Made by a program: the position numbers and the translations under genes. A DNA stretch of 49,020 nt from Bacillota bacterium (GTDB lineage Bacteria; Bacillota; UBA4882; UBA10575). Shown here in pieces: positions 26,858-36,302 of this stretch (the first letter of the stretch is position 1; each line of letters begins with the position of its first letter). Where the stretch lies: positions 1 to 49,020 of the forward strand of contig DUNX01000082.1 in assembly GCA_012839115.1 (NCBI GenBank). Direction: 5' to 3'. The notes under the pieces are model-generated. The model was not told the DNA's origin. It searched no databases and saw only the letters and a list, made by a program, of their open reading frames with translations.

Positions 26858-28524
26858 TTCTCCACCCCTAACATATCATAAATCGCCGCATTCGGGGGAA
26901 CCATCGGCATGACGTTCTCCTCCGGATTAACCCGGCAGTCGATCAAAACCGGTCCGGTATAAGCCAACGCCTCTTCCAGCTTAGTCCGGACTTCCTCCGG
27001 TTTCTCCACAGCCAGGGCTTTTACGCCGTAGGCCTCTGCCAGCTTGCAAAAATCCGGGTTTTGCAATATGGTGGCGGCATACCTCTTTTCACAAAAGATC
27101 TCCTGCCACTGCCGGACCATCCCCAGATAGCCATTGTTCAGCAGGAGGATCTTGACCGGTAGTCTGTACGCAGCCACCGTGGCCAGTTCCTGAATGTTCA
27201 TTTGCAGGCTGCCGTCCCCGGCGATATCCACCACCGGCCGGTCCGGATTGGCGATCTGGACCCCGACCGCTGCCGGAAAACCAAAGCCCATGGTCCCGAG
27301 GCCCCCGGAGGTAATGAAAGAGCGCGGCTTTTTGAAACAATAGAACTGCGCCGCCCACATCTGGTTCTGCCCCACTTCCGTGCAGATGATTGCCTCCCCC
27401 CGGGTCAGTTCCGAAAGGGTCTCCACCACCATCTGCGGGGAGATGCCCTGCTCCTGCTCTTCATAGGTTAACGGATATCTTCTCTTCCATTCCGCGATCT
27501 GCTCCAACCAGGCCTCGTGCTCCTGGGGAGCAAGCAAAGGTACCAGTTCAGAGAGGACCCGCTTAAGATCCCCGACAATCGGCAGGTCCACCGCGACGTT
27601 TTTCCCGATCTCCGCCGGGTCAATATCAATCTGTACTATTTTTGCCTGGGGAGCAAAGGTTTCAACCCGCCCGGTGACCCGGTCGTCAAAACGGGCGCCG
27701 ACGGCAATAATCAGGTCGGCTTCGGTCACGGCAAAGTTGGCATAGGCCGTACCGTGCATCCCCAGCATACGCAGGGAAAGTGGGTGATCCCCGGGAAAAG
27801 CATCCAGAGCCATCAGGGTTGTGGTTACCGGGGCCTGGAGCTTCTCCGCCAGGAGCAGCAGTTCTTTCTCGGCACCGGAGATGATGACCCCGCCGCCGGC
27901 ATAGATCACCGGTTTTTTCGCCTCCTGGATCAGGGCGGCGGCGGCCTTGATCTGCCTGGCGTTTCCTTCATATACCGGTTTGTAGCCGGGCAAGATTACC
28001 TGGTCCGGGTAGTAATAGTCCAGCAGGCTTGTGGTGACGTCCTTCGGTATATCGATCAACACCGGCCCGGGCCGCCCGGTTCCGGCAATGTAAAAAGCCT
28101 CTTTTATAATGGCGGGGAGGTCTGTCACCCTTTTCACCAGGTAATTGTGTTTGGTAACCGGCATAGTAATCCCGGTTATATCGGCCTCCTGAAAAGAATC
28201 CCGCCCAAGTAAACCGGTGGCTACCTGGCCGGTAATAGCCACTACCGGTACAGAATCCATATAGGCTGTGGCCAAACCGGTAACCAGGTTGGTGGCGCCC
28301 GGCCCTGAAGTGGCGATACAGACCCCAGTTTTCCCCGTAGAGCGGGCATAACCATGGGCCGCATGGGCTGCCGCCTGTTCGTGACGGGTTAAAATATGCC
28401 GGAATTCCGCCTGATACATAGCGTCATAAATCGGGATTACCGCACCGCCGGGATAACCAAATATTATGTCCACGCCTTCCCGCCGTAAACTCTCAACTAC
28501 AGCCTGTGCGCCTGTGATCTTCAT
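26854..28524 (-). CDS. ilvB: Acetolactate synthase large (catalytic) subunit
   Basis: A 556-residue ThDP-, Mg- and FAD-dependent enzyme forming acetolactate or acetohydroxybutyrate. The N-terminal ThDP-activating glutamate is in [20 protein letters not shown]. The central domain includes [15 protein letters not shown]. The C-terminal ThDP motif is [15 protein letters not shown]...LLLNN. The ATG at 28524 has GGAGGAG six bases ahead. The frame is open upstream through the T-box, but that part is RNA leader, not protein. First gene of ilvB-ilvN-ilvC. Confidence 0.97.
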   Translation of the reverse strand: MKITGAQAVVESLRREGVDIIFGYPGGAVIPIYDAMYQAEFRHILTRHEQAAAHAAHGYARSTGKTGVCIATSGPGATNLVTGLATAYMDSVPVVAITGQVATGLLGRDSFQEADITGITMPVTKHNYLVKRVTDLPAIIKEAFYIAGTGRPGPVLIDIPKDVTTSLLDYYYPDQVILPGYKPVYEGNARQIKAAAALIQEAKKPVIYAGGGVIISGAEKELLLLAEKLQAPVTTTLMALDAFPGDHPLSLRMLGMHGTAYANFAVTEADLIIAVGARFDDRVTGRVETFAPQAKIVQIDIDPAEIGKNVAVDLPIVGDLKRVLSELVPLLAPQEHEAWLEQIAEWKRRYPLTYEEQEQGISPQMVVETLSELTRGEAIICTEVGQNQMWAAQFYCFKKPRSFITSGGLGTMGFGFPAAVGVQIANPDRPVVDIAGDGSLQMNIQELATVAAYRLPVKILLLNNGYLGMVRQWQEIFCEKRYAATILQNPDFCKLAEAYGVKALAVEKPEEVRTKLEEALAYTGPVLIDCRVNPEENVMPMVPPNAAIYDMLGVEK

Positions 28525-28550
28525 GGCTTTCTCCTCCAATAACATAGAAA

Positions 28551-28855
28551 TAAAAATCCGCCCTGCTAGGGGCGGAGATTCCGCGATACCACCCTGCTTC
28601 TGTGCGGCTTCACAGCCGGCACACTTGGCAAGTGTCAAACACTTCCCGGTAACGGCCAGGTCCGGCCAGGTGTACTCAAACTTCTGCGGTTTTTCGCGCG
28701 CGTACGCGCACCACCGTTTTTCCAGCCCGGCAGCTCCGGAGCGACCTTCAACCGGCAACCAGCGCCGGCTTGCACCCACCGCCGGCTCTCTTCAGCCTTT
28801 ACCGGTTTACTCCTCTCCTTCTTCGCTCTTTTTGGTTTTCTTTTGGGTGTTTGAT
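28551..28855 (-). promoter_or_regulatory. T-box leader of ilvBNC
   Basis: Canonical elements on the minus strand: AGTA then AACCGG, distal loop AGAGAGCCGGCGGTGGGTGCAA, CCGGTT-GAA closing the specifier loop, antiterminator GGGTGGTATCGCGG (about 28595-28582), and terminator TCCGCCCC-loop-AGGGCGGA with TTTTTA (28576-28551). The triplet directly after GAA is GGT. Shifted by one it is GTC, a valine codon that would fit the operon. The leader also carries a long CGCGCGCGTACGCGC tract at 28695-28709. Confidence 0.88.
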
Positions 28856-28860
28856 TATAA

Positions 28861-28890
28861 ATCATACCTTAATTTACCGGGGGTTGTCAA
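28861..28890 (-). promoter_or_regulatory. Promoter of the ilvBNC T-box transcript
   Basis: Minus strand TTGACA (28890-28885), 18-base spacer, TATGAT (28866-28861). Confidence 0.75.
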
Positions 28891-28964
28891 GAGGAAAAAT
28901 TTTTTCCTCAATGCGGCAAGAGCCACCAATTTCCGCGCGGTTCCCGGTCTTGCCTGTTCTTAGC

Positions 28965-28984
28965 AACAAAACCTTAGTTTTGTT
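28965..28984 (-). terminator. A/T-rich hairpins downstream of the GH2 gene
   Basis: A perfect 8-bp stem AACAAAAC-CTTA-GTTTTGTT (28965-28984) preceded by ACTAAA...TTTAGT (28985-29002). Several GGTTTTGT/GGTTTAGT-like words repeat between 28965 and 29035. There is no clean T-tail, so termination of the GH2 transcript here is likely but not certain. Similar words run into the GH2 stop codon. Confidence 0.45.
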
Positions 28985-29019
28985 ACTAAATTTTAGTTTA
29001 GTACTAAACCTTCATCTAG

Positions 29020-31122
29020 TTACAAAACCTTAATTTGATAAATATTCTCAATGGTTTCGCCTTTTCTTTCCTCGTCATCCCAGACCAGTTCCAAGGTATA
29101 TGAACCTTTTTCCATTAATAAAACGGAGATGTTCCCCAGGACCCGGGTTTTTTCGTCCGCCTGTAGTTCTACGTCCCATTGGTTTTTCCAGACCAGCCGC
29201 CCGCGGGGATCGCTGAGGCGCGCCTTGACACGAAGAGTTCGCGCGTGCGATTCTCCCCGTTGGTGACGGTCGTTGCCCAAACAAACCGGAACGGAAAGCA
29301 GGTCTCTCTCCCGGTAGGCCGCTTTGGCGAAGAGCGCAAAGACATAAACCTGGCGGTAACACAAGCTCAAAACAGGAAAGCTTTCTTTGGGCCTCCCGCC
29401 GTGGTCCACCACAGACCAGAACGGGCCGGGAAGCAGATCCCGGAGGCAGAAAAAGAGCATACCGCCGGTGGGGTTATATTTCTGAAAACGCAAACGGTCG
29501 ATGTAAAAACGGAGGATTTCCCCCTGGAGCTTCTGGCTCACCGGCGCCAATTCTTCCGGACTCACCCCGCCTTCAATCACCCCGTTCTTAACTGTTCTGG
29601 CTTTTCCCATTCCCAGGAGGTTCCTAAGCTCGCGGGGCACTTGCTCCCAGGCCACCGTCCCACCCTGCACCGGGATTATCCCGGCCTGTGAAAAACTGGG
29701 CGCACCGAACCAGGAGGCAAACCGGATATTCTTTATCATAATTCCTTTCCGGTAACGGTCGAACCGGTACAACTCGCCCTCTTCCGCCGTCACCCCATGG
29801 CCAAAGCCTGTGTCGGACGGGGAAAAAAGGGAACGCCGGCCGGATACGGCGACTACCGGCCGTGCCGGGTCCTCTTCTTCCAATTTACGGGCCAGCTTCT
29901 CCGCTAAAAGCTTGAGCTGGGAACCGGGTTTCACTCTTCCCTCTTCATAACCGCTGACATTAAGGAGGGAAGAAGCAATGACCGCCGGGTGGCGCCCGAG
30001 AAAACGGGCAAATTCACCGGCTTGCATCAAAGCCCGGGCTGACTGATCCGCAGGATAATCCGGGTTGAGCGGGAAATCTTGCCAAACCAGAACCCCGGTT
30101 TCCGCCGCAGCCCGGTAAAAATCAGGCGCCGCCACATGCCGGTAACACCTGACTGTATTCTGGTTGCTCTGCTTGAGCAGGGAAAAATCCTCCCGGTACC
30201 TCTCTTTTGTCACCCCGGCCGGGTAAACTGCGGGCGGGAGGTAATTACAGCCCTTAAGGAAAATCTTCTCCCCGTTCAAAGTGGCGAGGAATTTCTGCAT
30301 CCGGAAACAACGTACCCCAAAAAGCTCCGTATCCTCATCCCAAAGGGTACCGGCGCTCTGCAACCGGATCTCCAGACGGTAAAGGGCCGGATCCCCTAAA
30401 TCCCAAGTCCACCACGGCTTAACCCCGTCCAACGAAAACCGTTCGGCAAAACGGTTGTTTCCCCGGTGCAAAGTAAAGGAAAACCTGCGTTCCAACGGCA
30501 TTCCGGTAAAATTATGCGGGGTAAGGGTCAGTACCAATTCAGCCGCCGCTTCTCGCGAAGAGAAGAGCTCGGCGGCAAGGAAAAATCCGGCCTTCTCCTT
30601 TTTCACGGTCTCTGTGCGCAAACGCCAGTTGCGCAAATAGGCGGGACCGGAACGCAAAATCCGTACCGGTTGCCAGAGCCCGCCGGGGTTATAGGTACGG
30701 GGAATGCCGGGATACCCGGCAAAAAGGCCGGTCAAAAGGGTCTTGTCTTCGCTTCCGGGGGAATCGACCTCCAAGACGAGGGTGTTTTCTCCGCGGAGAT
30801 AAGGGGTGAGGTCAAAATCACCGCGCAAGAAGTAACCTTCGGCACTGCCAAGGGCAAACCGGTTTAGATAGGCCTGGAAACGGTAAAAGACTCCCCCGGT
30901 CTGCAGGCGGTAAATATGATCTGCCAACGGGTTCAGGGTGAAAATTTTCCGGTAGATCATCTTGCCGGAGTGTTCTTTCAACTCCGGATGTTCTTGCCAG
31001 TGGGCGGGTATTTTCTGGGTAAGCCAGCCTTCTGCCGGCGCTTCTTCGCTAAGCCATAGATTACTGAATTCGCTGACCGGATGCAACTCCCATTCGCCGT
31101 TTAACTCTATGATCTCCCTCAT
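29020..31122 (-). CDS. Glycoside hydrolase family 2-like protein, probably catalytically inactive
   Basis: A 700-residue cytoplasmic protein (no signal peptide) with GH2 architecture. The N-terminal sugar-binding jelly-roll has LNGEWELHPVSE, YLNRFALGSAEGYF and FDLTPYLRGENTLVLEVDSP. An immunoglobulin-like domain follows, then a TIM barrel (FLKGCNYLPPAVYP, LVWQDFPLN, FLGRHPAVIASSLLNVSGYEE). In active GH2 beta-mannosidase-type enzymes the acid/base sits in a W-x-G-N-N-E context after RHPS; here the same place reads SSLLNVSG. The nucleophile motif SEFG reads SWFG, with Trp471 for Glu. Both catalytic glutamates thus seem absent, suggesting a carbohydrate-binding or regulatory role. The gene stands alone; GGGAGAGG precedes the ATG. 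Confidence 0.75.
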   Translation of the reverse strand: MREIIELNGEWELHPVSEFSNLWLSEEAPAEGWLTQKIPAHWQEHPELKEHSGKMIYRKIFTLNPLADHIYRLQTGGVFYRFQAYLNRFALGSAEGYFLRGDFDLTPYLRGENTLVLEVDSPGSEDKTLLTGLFAGYPGIPRTYNPGGLWQPVRILRSGPAYLRNWRLRTETVKKEKAGFFLAAELFSSREAAAELVLTLTPHNFTGMPLERRFSFTLHRGNNRFAERFSLDGVKPWWTWDLGDPALYRLEIRLQSAGTLWDEDTELFGVRCFRMQKFLATLNGEKIFLKGCNYLPPAVYPAGVTKERYREDFSLLKQSNQNTVRCYRHVAAPDFYRAAAETGVLVWQDFPLNPDYPADQSARALMQAGEFARFLGRHPAVIASSLLNVSGYEEGRVKPGSQLKLLAEKLARKLEEEDPARPVVAVSGRRSLFSPSDTGFGHGVTAEEGELYRFDRYRKGIMIKNIRFASWFGAPSFSQAGIIPVQGGTVAWEQVPRELRNLLGMGKARTVKNGVIEGGVSPEELAPVSQKLQGEILRFYIDRLRFQKYNPTGGMLFFCLRDLLPGPFWSVVDHGGRPKESFPVLSLCYRQVYVFALFAKAAYRERDLLSVPVCLGNDRHQRGESHARTLRVKARLSDPRGRLVWKNQWDVELQADEKTRVLGNISVLLMEKGSYTLELVWDDEERKGETIENIYQIKVL

Positions 31123-31248
31123 TACCTCTCCCCCCTGCGGGTTTCATTCATATTAAGTCTATTACGCCTCTGCCCGGTAGTTTCCTCTTTTTTTAACCGC
31201 TTCTTTTCACGTCTCTCTTTTTTTCAAGGCCCCGGTCTCTCCTTCTTT

Positions 31249-32493
31249 TCAGGCCTCCCCGCGCCCATCCGCCCCGCGGGGCGCCTCCGCCAACAACACC
31301 GTGGCCTGGGCGGCAATACCTTCACCCCGTCCGGTTGGGCCCAGTCCTTCAGTGGTGGTGGCTTTAACACTGACCGCCGTTTCCGCCAAACCCAGGATGG
31401 CGGCAAGGTTTGTCTTCAGTTTTTCCCGGTAGGGGCCGATCTTCGGCTGCTGGGCGATGATGGTCAGATCCAGGTTCACAGGGTTGAACCCGGCAGCGGC
31501 CAGTCTCTCCATGACTTCCGCCAAAAGCAGGCAACTGTCAATATCCTTGTAAGCCGGATCGTCATCGGGAAAAAGCGCTCCGATATCCCCTAAAGCAGCA
31601 GCACCGAGCAAAGCGTCGATTACGGCATGCACCGCCACATCCGCATCGGAATGACCGGCCAGCCCAACGGGACCGGGGATCTCCACACCGCCCAGGACGA
31701 GCCGGCGGCCGGCTTCGAGCCGGTGCAGATCAAACCCGTATCCCACCCGGTACCGCGGGGTGGCCACCCCTTTTAACAGGGCTGATGCTGCCAGGAGGTC
31801 CTCAGGGGTGGTGATCTTTAGATTGGCGTAACTCCCCATTACCATCTGCACCGGATGCCCCGTATATTCCACCAGGGCACAGTCGTCGGTGGCGGAAAAA
31901 CCCTCCGCTGCCGCTTTAAGATGCGCGTGATAAATCACAGGCCAGGAAAAGACCTGCGGCGTTTGGACCGCCCAAAGCCGGCGGCGGTCGGGGGTCGCCA
32001 GGACAATTTCGTCCTCTCCCACCTCTTTTATGGTATCTTTAACCGGCACCCCGGCGGCGGCTGCCCCCGTCCGGGCGGCGGCCGCCAAGACCCGCCGGAT
32101 CAGTTCCTCCTCCACCAACGGCCGGGCCCCGTCATGAATCAAGACCAACCGGTCCGCCTCTGGAACACGCCAGCCGCCCCATTGGGCCGCCGCCCCCAGG
32201 CCGACCAGGACCGAATCCTGCCGTCTTCTCCCCCCGTCGACAATAACCAATTCGCGCTTACGCCCATATGTACGAAATTCGTTTTCAAGCAAGGAAAGGA
32301 TCTGCTCTTTCTCCCCCGGGTGAAGGAGAAGAAAGACCGCTTCCAGTTCCGGCAGGTCCAGGCCTTGCAAGGTACGGACCAGGACCGGTTCTCCCGCAAT
32401 TTCCCGCAGGAGTTTAGGCCGGCCGGAACCCATTCGTTCGCCGGTACCGGCGGCGGCAATAATCGCGACCGCCTGCTTTTCCCTTAATGCCAT
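31249..32493 (-). CDS. ispDF: Bifunctional IspD-IspF (MEP-pathway isoprenoid synthesis)
   Basis: A 414-residue fusion. Residues 1-240 are IspD, MEP cytidylyltransferase (IIAAAGTGERMGSGRPKLL, DRLVLIHDGARPLV, PVKDTIKEV, AVQTPQVF). Residues 247-414 are IspF, MECDP synthase (VGYGFDLHRL with zinc ligands Asp255 and His257, GLAGHSDADVAVHAVIDALLGAAALGDIGALFPD, VKATTTEGLGPTGRGEGIAAQA). Many Bacillota carry separate, often overlapping ispD and ispF. The enzymes catalyse the third and fifth steps of the pathway. ATG with AGGTGA upstream; a GTG nine bases earlier is less likely. It has its own promoter (32555-32583) behind a terminator. Confidence 0.95.
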   Translation of the reverse strand: MALREKQAVAIIAAAGTGERMGSGRPKLLREIAGEPVLVRTLQGLDLPELEAVFLLLHPGEKEQILSLLENEFRTYGRKRELVIVDGGRRRQDSVLVGLGAAAQWGGWRVPEADRLVLIHDGARPLVEEELIRRVLAAAARTGAAAAGVPVKDTIKEVGEDEIVLATPDRRRLWAVQTPQVFSWPVIYHAHLKAAAEGFSATDDCALVEYTGHPVQMVMGSYANLKITTPEDLLAASALLKGVATPRYRVGYGFDLHRLEAGRRLVLGGVEIPGPVGLAGHSDADVAVHAVIDALLGAAALGDIGALFPDDDPAYKDIDSCLLLAEVMERLAAAGFNPVNLDLTIIAQQPKIGPYREKLKTNLAAILGLAETAVSVKATTTEGLGPTGRGEGIAAQATVLLAEAPRGADGRGEA

Positions 32494-32554
32494 CGCTCTC
32501 ACCTGCCGTCCGCATTAAGAAGGCATGCGTCGCCCGCGCGACGCTTTTATTTTC

Positions 32555-32583
32555 ATTATATCCCAAGCCCGCCTGAAAACCAA
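32555..32583 (-). promoter_or_regulatory. Promoter of ispDF
   Basis: Minus strand TTGGTT (32583-32578), 17-base spacer, TATAAT (32560-32555). The 5' untranslated RNA would contain a GC-rich hairpin (GCGTCGC/GCGACGC, 32527-32544). Confidence 0.65.
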
Positions 32584-32595
32584 GGTTTTCCCCGG

Positions 32596-32623
32596 ATAAA
32601 AAAAAGTGGTGTTTGACACCACT
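32596..32623 (-). terminator. Rho-independent terminator after the PIN/TRAM gene
   Basis: On the minus strand AGTGGTGT-CAA-ACACCACT (32623-32605) is followed by an unbroken run of eight or nine T. It separates the PIN/TRAM transcript from ispDF. Confidence 0.9.
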
Positions 32624-32690
32624 GCGAAACTCGCCGGGATTATATGTTTCCCCGCTCTATTCTGCGGGTTTTTACGGAACCTCACCAAAC

Positions 32691-33770
32691 CTAAGAAAGA
32701 GCCGTCTTTGCGATAAATTCTTCTTTTGGTTTGGCAAAGATCATGCGTCCGGCCGCTGTCTGGAGCACACTGGTCACAGTAACATGAATCTCTTCCCCTA
32801 TATACCTCCTCCCGCCGTCCACAACAATCATGGTCCCATCTTCCAGGTAGGCAATGCCTTGACCGTGTTCCTTCCCGTCCTTGATCACATGGACCAAAAT
32901 TTCTTCACCCGGCAAGGCCACGGGTTTGATGGCATTGGCCAGTTCGTTGATGTTCAGAACCGGTACCCCGTAAAGTTCCGCCACTTTGTTAAGGTTGAAA
33001 TCGTTGGTGATAACCCGGGCCTCCATCAGTTTTGCCAGGCGGACTATTTTGATATCCACATCGGCGAGTTCCTCAAAATCCTTGTCATAGATGCGGATGG
33101 AGATATTCGGTTCCTTCTGCATTTTGTTTAAGATATCAAGCCCCCGCCGTCCCCGGTTACGTTTTAATGAATCGGAAGAATCGGCGATCTTCTGCAACTC
33201 GGCAAGGACAAAACCGGGGACAATGAGGTTGCCCTCCAAAAAACCGGTCCGGCAGATATCCGCGATTCTCCCGTCAATAACCGCACTGGTATCCAGGAGT
33301 TTATAGGCCGGGCGGTTCCCCCCGCGGTTCTCTTTTATACAAGCCGGCTCAAAACACTCCCCCCGTAACCCGAAGAAGGAGTAGATCTCCTCCCTTTTGG
33401 CCCAGAAGATCTTCACCACCATTCCGGTGGTCGTCAGTACAACCATCAGTGTCAGTAATGTCCCGGGCAATTCCGGCAGCTTCCCCATGGGCAGTGAAAA
33501 AAGGACTAACCCTGAAACCAGCAGGCCGAAGAGGATTCCGGCGGCGCCGGTCAGTAATTCCGGTATCGAAGCGTTGTGAAACTGTTGTTCCCAACGGGGC
33601 CAGCAGTTTCCCAAGATAAAACGGCCGGAAAAATAACCCCCGATGATACCGGCCAAAACGATGCCGAGTTTTACAATGATCCCCAGAAACGGCAGATAGG
33701 TAAAGACTAGCCAAGAACTGAGAATACCGCCGAAAAAAACGGCAAAAAAAGTCAATAGCTTGAAAAACAT
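32691..33770 (-). CDS. PIN/TRAM domain membrane protein (YacL-like)
   Basis: 359 residues. Four hydrophobic segments fill about residues 1-120 (FFAVFFGGILSSWLVFTYL, IIVKLGIVLAGIIGGYF, AAGILFGLLVSGLVLFSL, LLTLMVVLTTTGMVV). They are followed by a PIN nuclease-type domain (KLLDTSAVIDGRIADI, VPGFVLAELQKIADS, ARVITNDFNLNKVAELYGV with the acidic residues in place) and a C-terminal TRAM RNA-binding domain (PGEEILVHVIKDGKEHGQGIAYLEDGTMIVV). This is the YacL architecture. The cellular role is not established. It lies between carD and ispDF, each separated by a terminator; no strong promoter was recognised in 33771-33834. Confidence 0.92.
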   Translation of the reverse strand: MFFKLLTFFAVFFGGILSSWLVFTYLPFLGIIVKLGIVLAGIIGGYFSGRFILGNCWPRWEQQFHNASIPELLTGAAGILFGLLVSGLVLFSLPMGKLPELPGTLLTLMVVLTTTGMVVKIFWAKREEIYSFFGLRGECFEPACIKENRGGNRPAYKLLDTSAVIDGRIADICRTGFLEGNLIVPGFVLAELQKIADSSDSLKRNRGRRGLDILNKMQKEPNISIRIYDKDFEELADVDIKIVRLAKLMEARVITNDFNLNKVAELYGVPVLNINELANAIKPVALPGEEILVHVIKDGKEHGQGIAYLEDGTMIVVDGGRRYIGEEIHVTVTSVLQTAAGRMIFAKPKEEFIAKTALS

Positions 33771-33834
33771 CTCTCTTTTACCCCCTTTCTTGTTATACTT
33801 TAACCAAAATACAAGAATTTATCCCCTGCTTCCC

Positions 33835-33876
33835 AGAGAAAAAAAGACCGGGCAGCTCCGTACCAGAACTGCCCGG
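33835..33876 (-). terminator. Rho-independent terminator after carD
   Basis: Minus strand stem CCGGGCAG...CTGCCCGG (33876-33869 and 33855-33848) with a 13-base loop, followed by a TCTTTTTTTCTC tail. Confidence 0.85.
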
Positions 33877-33941
33877 ATTATTTTGTAGGCCCAATTTGAA
33901 CTATTCGGGTTTACTAACGTCCGCCGTAAACCCGCGCAAAG

Positions 33942-34418
33942 CTAATTCAAACAACCTTCCACCATCTCTTCCACCTGTTCTTCCGTGATATTCTGGGCCA
34001 GGACCAACTCGCTCAGGAGAATCTGCCTGGCGTTCTCCAGCATTTTGCGTTCCCCGGTGGAAAGTCCTTTCTCCCGGTCCCGGAGCGAAAGGTTTCTTAC
34101 TACCTCCGCCACCTCATATATATTACCGGATTTAATCTTCTCCATATTTGCACGGTACCGGCGGTTCCAGTTGGAAGACATGACCGCGGATTTGCTCTTC
34201 AGGATATCCAGGACCTTTACAACCTCGTCTTTTCCGATTACCTCTCTTACCCCTACCAGATTGACATTGGAAACCGGAACCATAATCTTCATCTCGCCCA
34301 TCGACAGCCGGATTACATAGTATTTTTCAACGGTGCCGCTGATATCTTTCTCTTCCACCGCTTCAATTATTCCCGCCCCGTGCATCGGGTAGACAACCCG
34401 GTCACCAACATTAAACAT
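33942..34418 (-). CDS. carD: CarD family transcription regulator
   Basis: 158 residues. The N-terminal RNA polymerase-interacting Tudor-like domain has FNVGDRVVYPMHGAGIIEAVEEK and YYVIRLSMGEMKIMVPVSNV. The alpha-helical C-terminal domain (SSNWNRRYRANMEKIKSGNIYEVAEVVRNL) contains the tryptophan typical of CarD proteins that stabilise open complexes, notably at rRNA promoters. GGAGG lies nine bases before the ATG; a GTG three bases earlier is also possible. It has its own consensus promoter and terminator and so forms a single-gene unit. Confidence 0.93.
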   Translation of the reverse strand: MFNVGDRVVYPMHGAGIIEAVEEKDISGTVEKYYVIRLSMGEMKIMVPVSNVNLVGVREVIGKDEVVKVLDILKSKSAVMSSNWNRRYRANMEKIKSGNIYEVAEVVRNLSLRDREKGLSTGERKMLENARQILLSELVLAQNITEEQVEEMVEGCLN

Positions 34419-34451
34419 CACCGGCTACCTCCATCATTCTTTACTTATTTT

Positions 34452-34480
34452 ATTATAGCACGGGCCGGTTGTTAAGTCAA
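34452..34480 (-). promoter_or_regulatory. Promoter of carD
   Basis: Minus strand TTGACT (34480-34475), 17-base spacer, TATAAT (34457-34452), followed by a short leader to carD. Confidence 0.85.
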
Positions 34481-34614
34481 GAATATAAAAGTTTAACAAA
34501 TTTTCGCCGAAAAGTCAATAGTTATTATAGTTTTTTTTAGAAAAACCGGCAGATTCTCTCCGTTATACCTGGGGAAACACCCATCTTTCCTTTTGGTTCT
34601 TACGCCGGCGCCGG

Positions 34615-36228
34615 TTAACGGCTAATCCGGTTCTTTGGTCCCTGCCTCCGAGCCCCTTTATTCTTCTGCAGCGGTGATCGTACTGTTACCGTTACCTCAC
34701 AGGTCTCCCCGGCAGTGACGGTGGCCGTGCCCTCTCCCCGCAAACCATCTTTTGCCGCCCAAATTCTATAGGTACCGGCCGGCTGCGCCATAAACAAGGC
34801 CTTCCCCTCTTCATTCGTCATGGTGTTCAGATCACGGCAGCGCCCGGCCGGTGTATTTTCTTCTCTGAGCAGAATCCGGCCGTACTTGACAACCTCACCA
34901 TTGTTGTCCTTAACAATGACAACCAGGGTCCCAAAGAGATCATTGGTTTGCGGCTGATCCCCGGCCAACGCTCTACCCAGGTCCAACAGTCCCCAACCGG
35001 TCTCCGGGTCCCAGCCGGGGACGGCCAGATCCTCCGCGGTCTTTTTAAGCTGTGCATGCACCATGTTAATATCCCAATCCAGATCCGGCCATTTGGATTT
35101 GAACAGCGCTACGGCTCCGCTGACAAAGGGCGTAGCCATGGAGGTTCCCCTCCAGGATTCATATCCCCCCGGGACGGTGGAATAGATGGCCTGGCCAGGG
35201 GCGGTAAGAAATAGATGACCGCCTTCCGTGGAAAAATCAGCCTTTGTTTTATCGCTCTTCACCGCGCCCACGGAAATCACCCCCGGATAGGCTGCCGGAT
35301 AAACGTTGTCATAATATTTATGCTCATTACCTACCGCAGCCACTACCGGCACACCCTTCCCCAGGGCGTATTCTACGGCCTCCTGCAAAAAACGGCTGTA
35401 AAGCCTGCCGCTCAAACTCATATTGATCACGTGGGCGCCCTGGTCTACCGCCCACATAATGCCCTTACCTATACCCTCATAGTCACCCCGCCCTGTAGCA
35501 CTCAATACTTTCACCGCCAATAGCTGGCAGGCCGGCGCCACGCCGGCGATCCCAATTTCATTACCGGTCCTTGCCGCAGCGATCCCGGCCACATGGGTAC
35601 CGTGCCCATGGTCGTCACCCGGCATGTCGGACTCGTCGCCAGGAATATCTGGGGTAAAATTCCACCCCCCAACTACTTTACCGTCCAGGTCGGGATGGGT
35701 ATGGTCAATCCCCGTATCCAACACAGCGATAATTATCTCCTCCGAACCAGTGGTCTCTTTCCAGCCCGCAAGGGCGTTGATCTTCTCCAGGCCCCACTGA
35801 AGGTGAAAATAGGGATCATTAGGGGGTTCGGTAAAAGGTTCTGTAGAAATTTCTGCCAGGTAGTTTGGTTCCACAATATAGACCTGCCCGGTTTGGAGCA
35901 GTTCCCGGCCGGCTGCGACAAGATCAAAACGGGGATCGTAGGCGATCCGGTACCAGTCCAGTTCTTCATAATGCTGGATCTCGCTCCCGCCTACAGCCTG
36001 GAAGACCCGGCCGGGGTCGGCGCCGGGCTTCAACCTGACCAGCAGTTGGCCGCTGACGGCGTCAACCCCTTCCCTTATGTTGAACGCCGTCTCCGGCGCG
36101 AATACATCTACCGGCCCTATTTTGTTTACCGGTTCTCTCCGCCAACGGCTGCTGGAAAGGCAACCGCTCAAGACAAGGAAAAAGAGTAAGAGTACGGCAA
36201 GAAGCGGCCTGAGAAAAATTGTCTTCAC
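34615..36228 (-). CDS. Secreted subtilisin-like lipoprotein protease (S8)
   Basis: 537 residues. A lipoprotein signal peptide ends at the lipobox VLSGC with Cys23. Residues about 55-130 are a fervidolysin-like propeptide (GQLLVRLKPGADPGRVFQAVGG). The catalytic domain has Asp171 (AVLDTGIDHTHPD), His209 (DDHGHGTHVAGIAAA), Asn301 (AAVGNEHKY) and Ser363 (RGTSMATPFVSGA). A C-terminal domain from about residue 430 resembles a carboxypeptidase-regulatory/SpaA-like beta sandwich (FGTLVVIVKDNNGEVVKYGRI, PAGTYRIWAAKDG). GTG start, AGGAGGG seven bases upstream. It follows the surface lipoprotein gene by 74 bases, so the pair is probably co-expressed at the cell surface. Confidence 0.9.
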   Translation of the reverse strand: MKTIFLRPLLAVLLLFFLVLSGCLSSSRWRREPVNKIGPVDVFAPETAFNIREGVDAVSGQLLVRLKPGADPGRVFQAVGGSEIQHYEELDWYRIAYDPRFDLVAAGRELLQTGQVYIVEPNYLAEISTEPFTEPPNDPYFHLQWGLEKINALAGWKETTGSEEIIIAVLDTGIDHTHPDLDGKVVGGWNFTPDIPGDESDMPGDDHGHGTHVAGIAAARTGNEIGIAGVAPACQLLAVKVLSATGRGDYEGIGKGIMWAVDQGAHVINMSLSGRLYSRFLQEAVEYALGKGVPVVAAVGNEHKYYDNVYPAAYPGVISVGAVKSDKTKADFSTEGGHLFLTAPGQAIYSTVPGGYESWRGTSMATPFVSGAVALFKSKWPDLDWDINMVHAQLKKTAEDLAVPGWDPETGWGLLDLGRALAGDQPQTNDLFGTLVVIVKDNNGEVVKYGRILLREENTPAGRCRDLNTMTNEEGKALFMAQPAGTYRIWAAKDGLRGEGTATVTAGETCEVTVTVRSPLQKNKGARRQGPKNRISR

Positions 36229-36302
36229 CGTCTTTCCCTCCTGTCTACAATTTAACGGTACAAGAACCGCGCACCGCAGATCTGCGCGGAATTCATCGGG
36301 GT

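Noticed and set aside
28525-28779. In-frame upstream extension of ilvB (85 codons)
   Set aside because: It is the T-box leader and terminator being read as protein; the family start and a strong ribosome site are at 28524.
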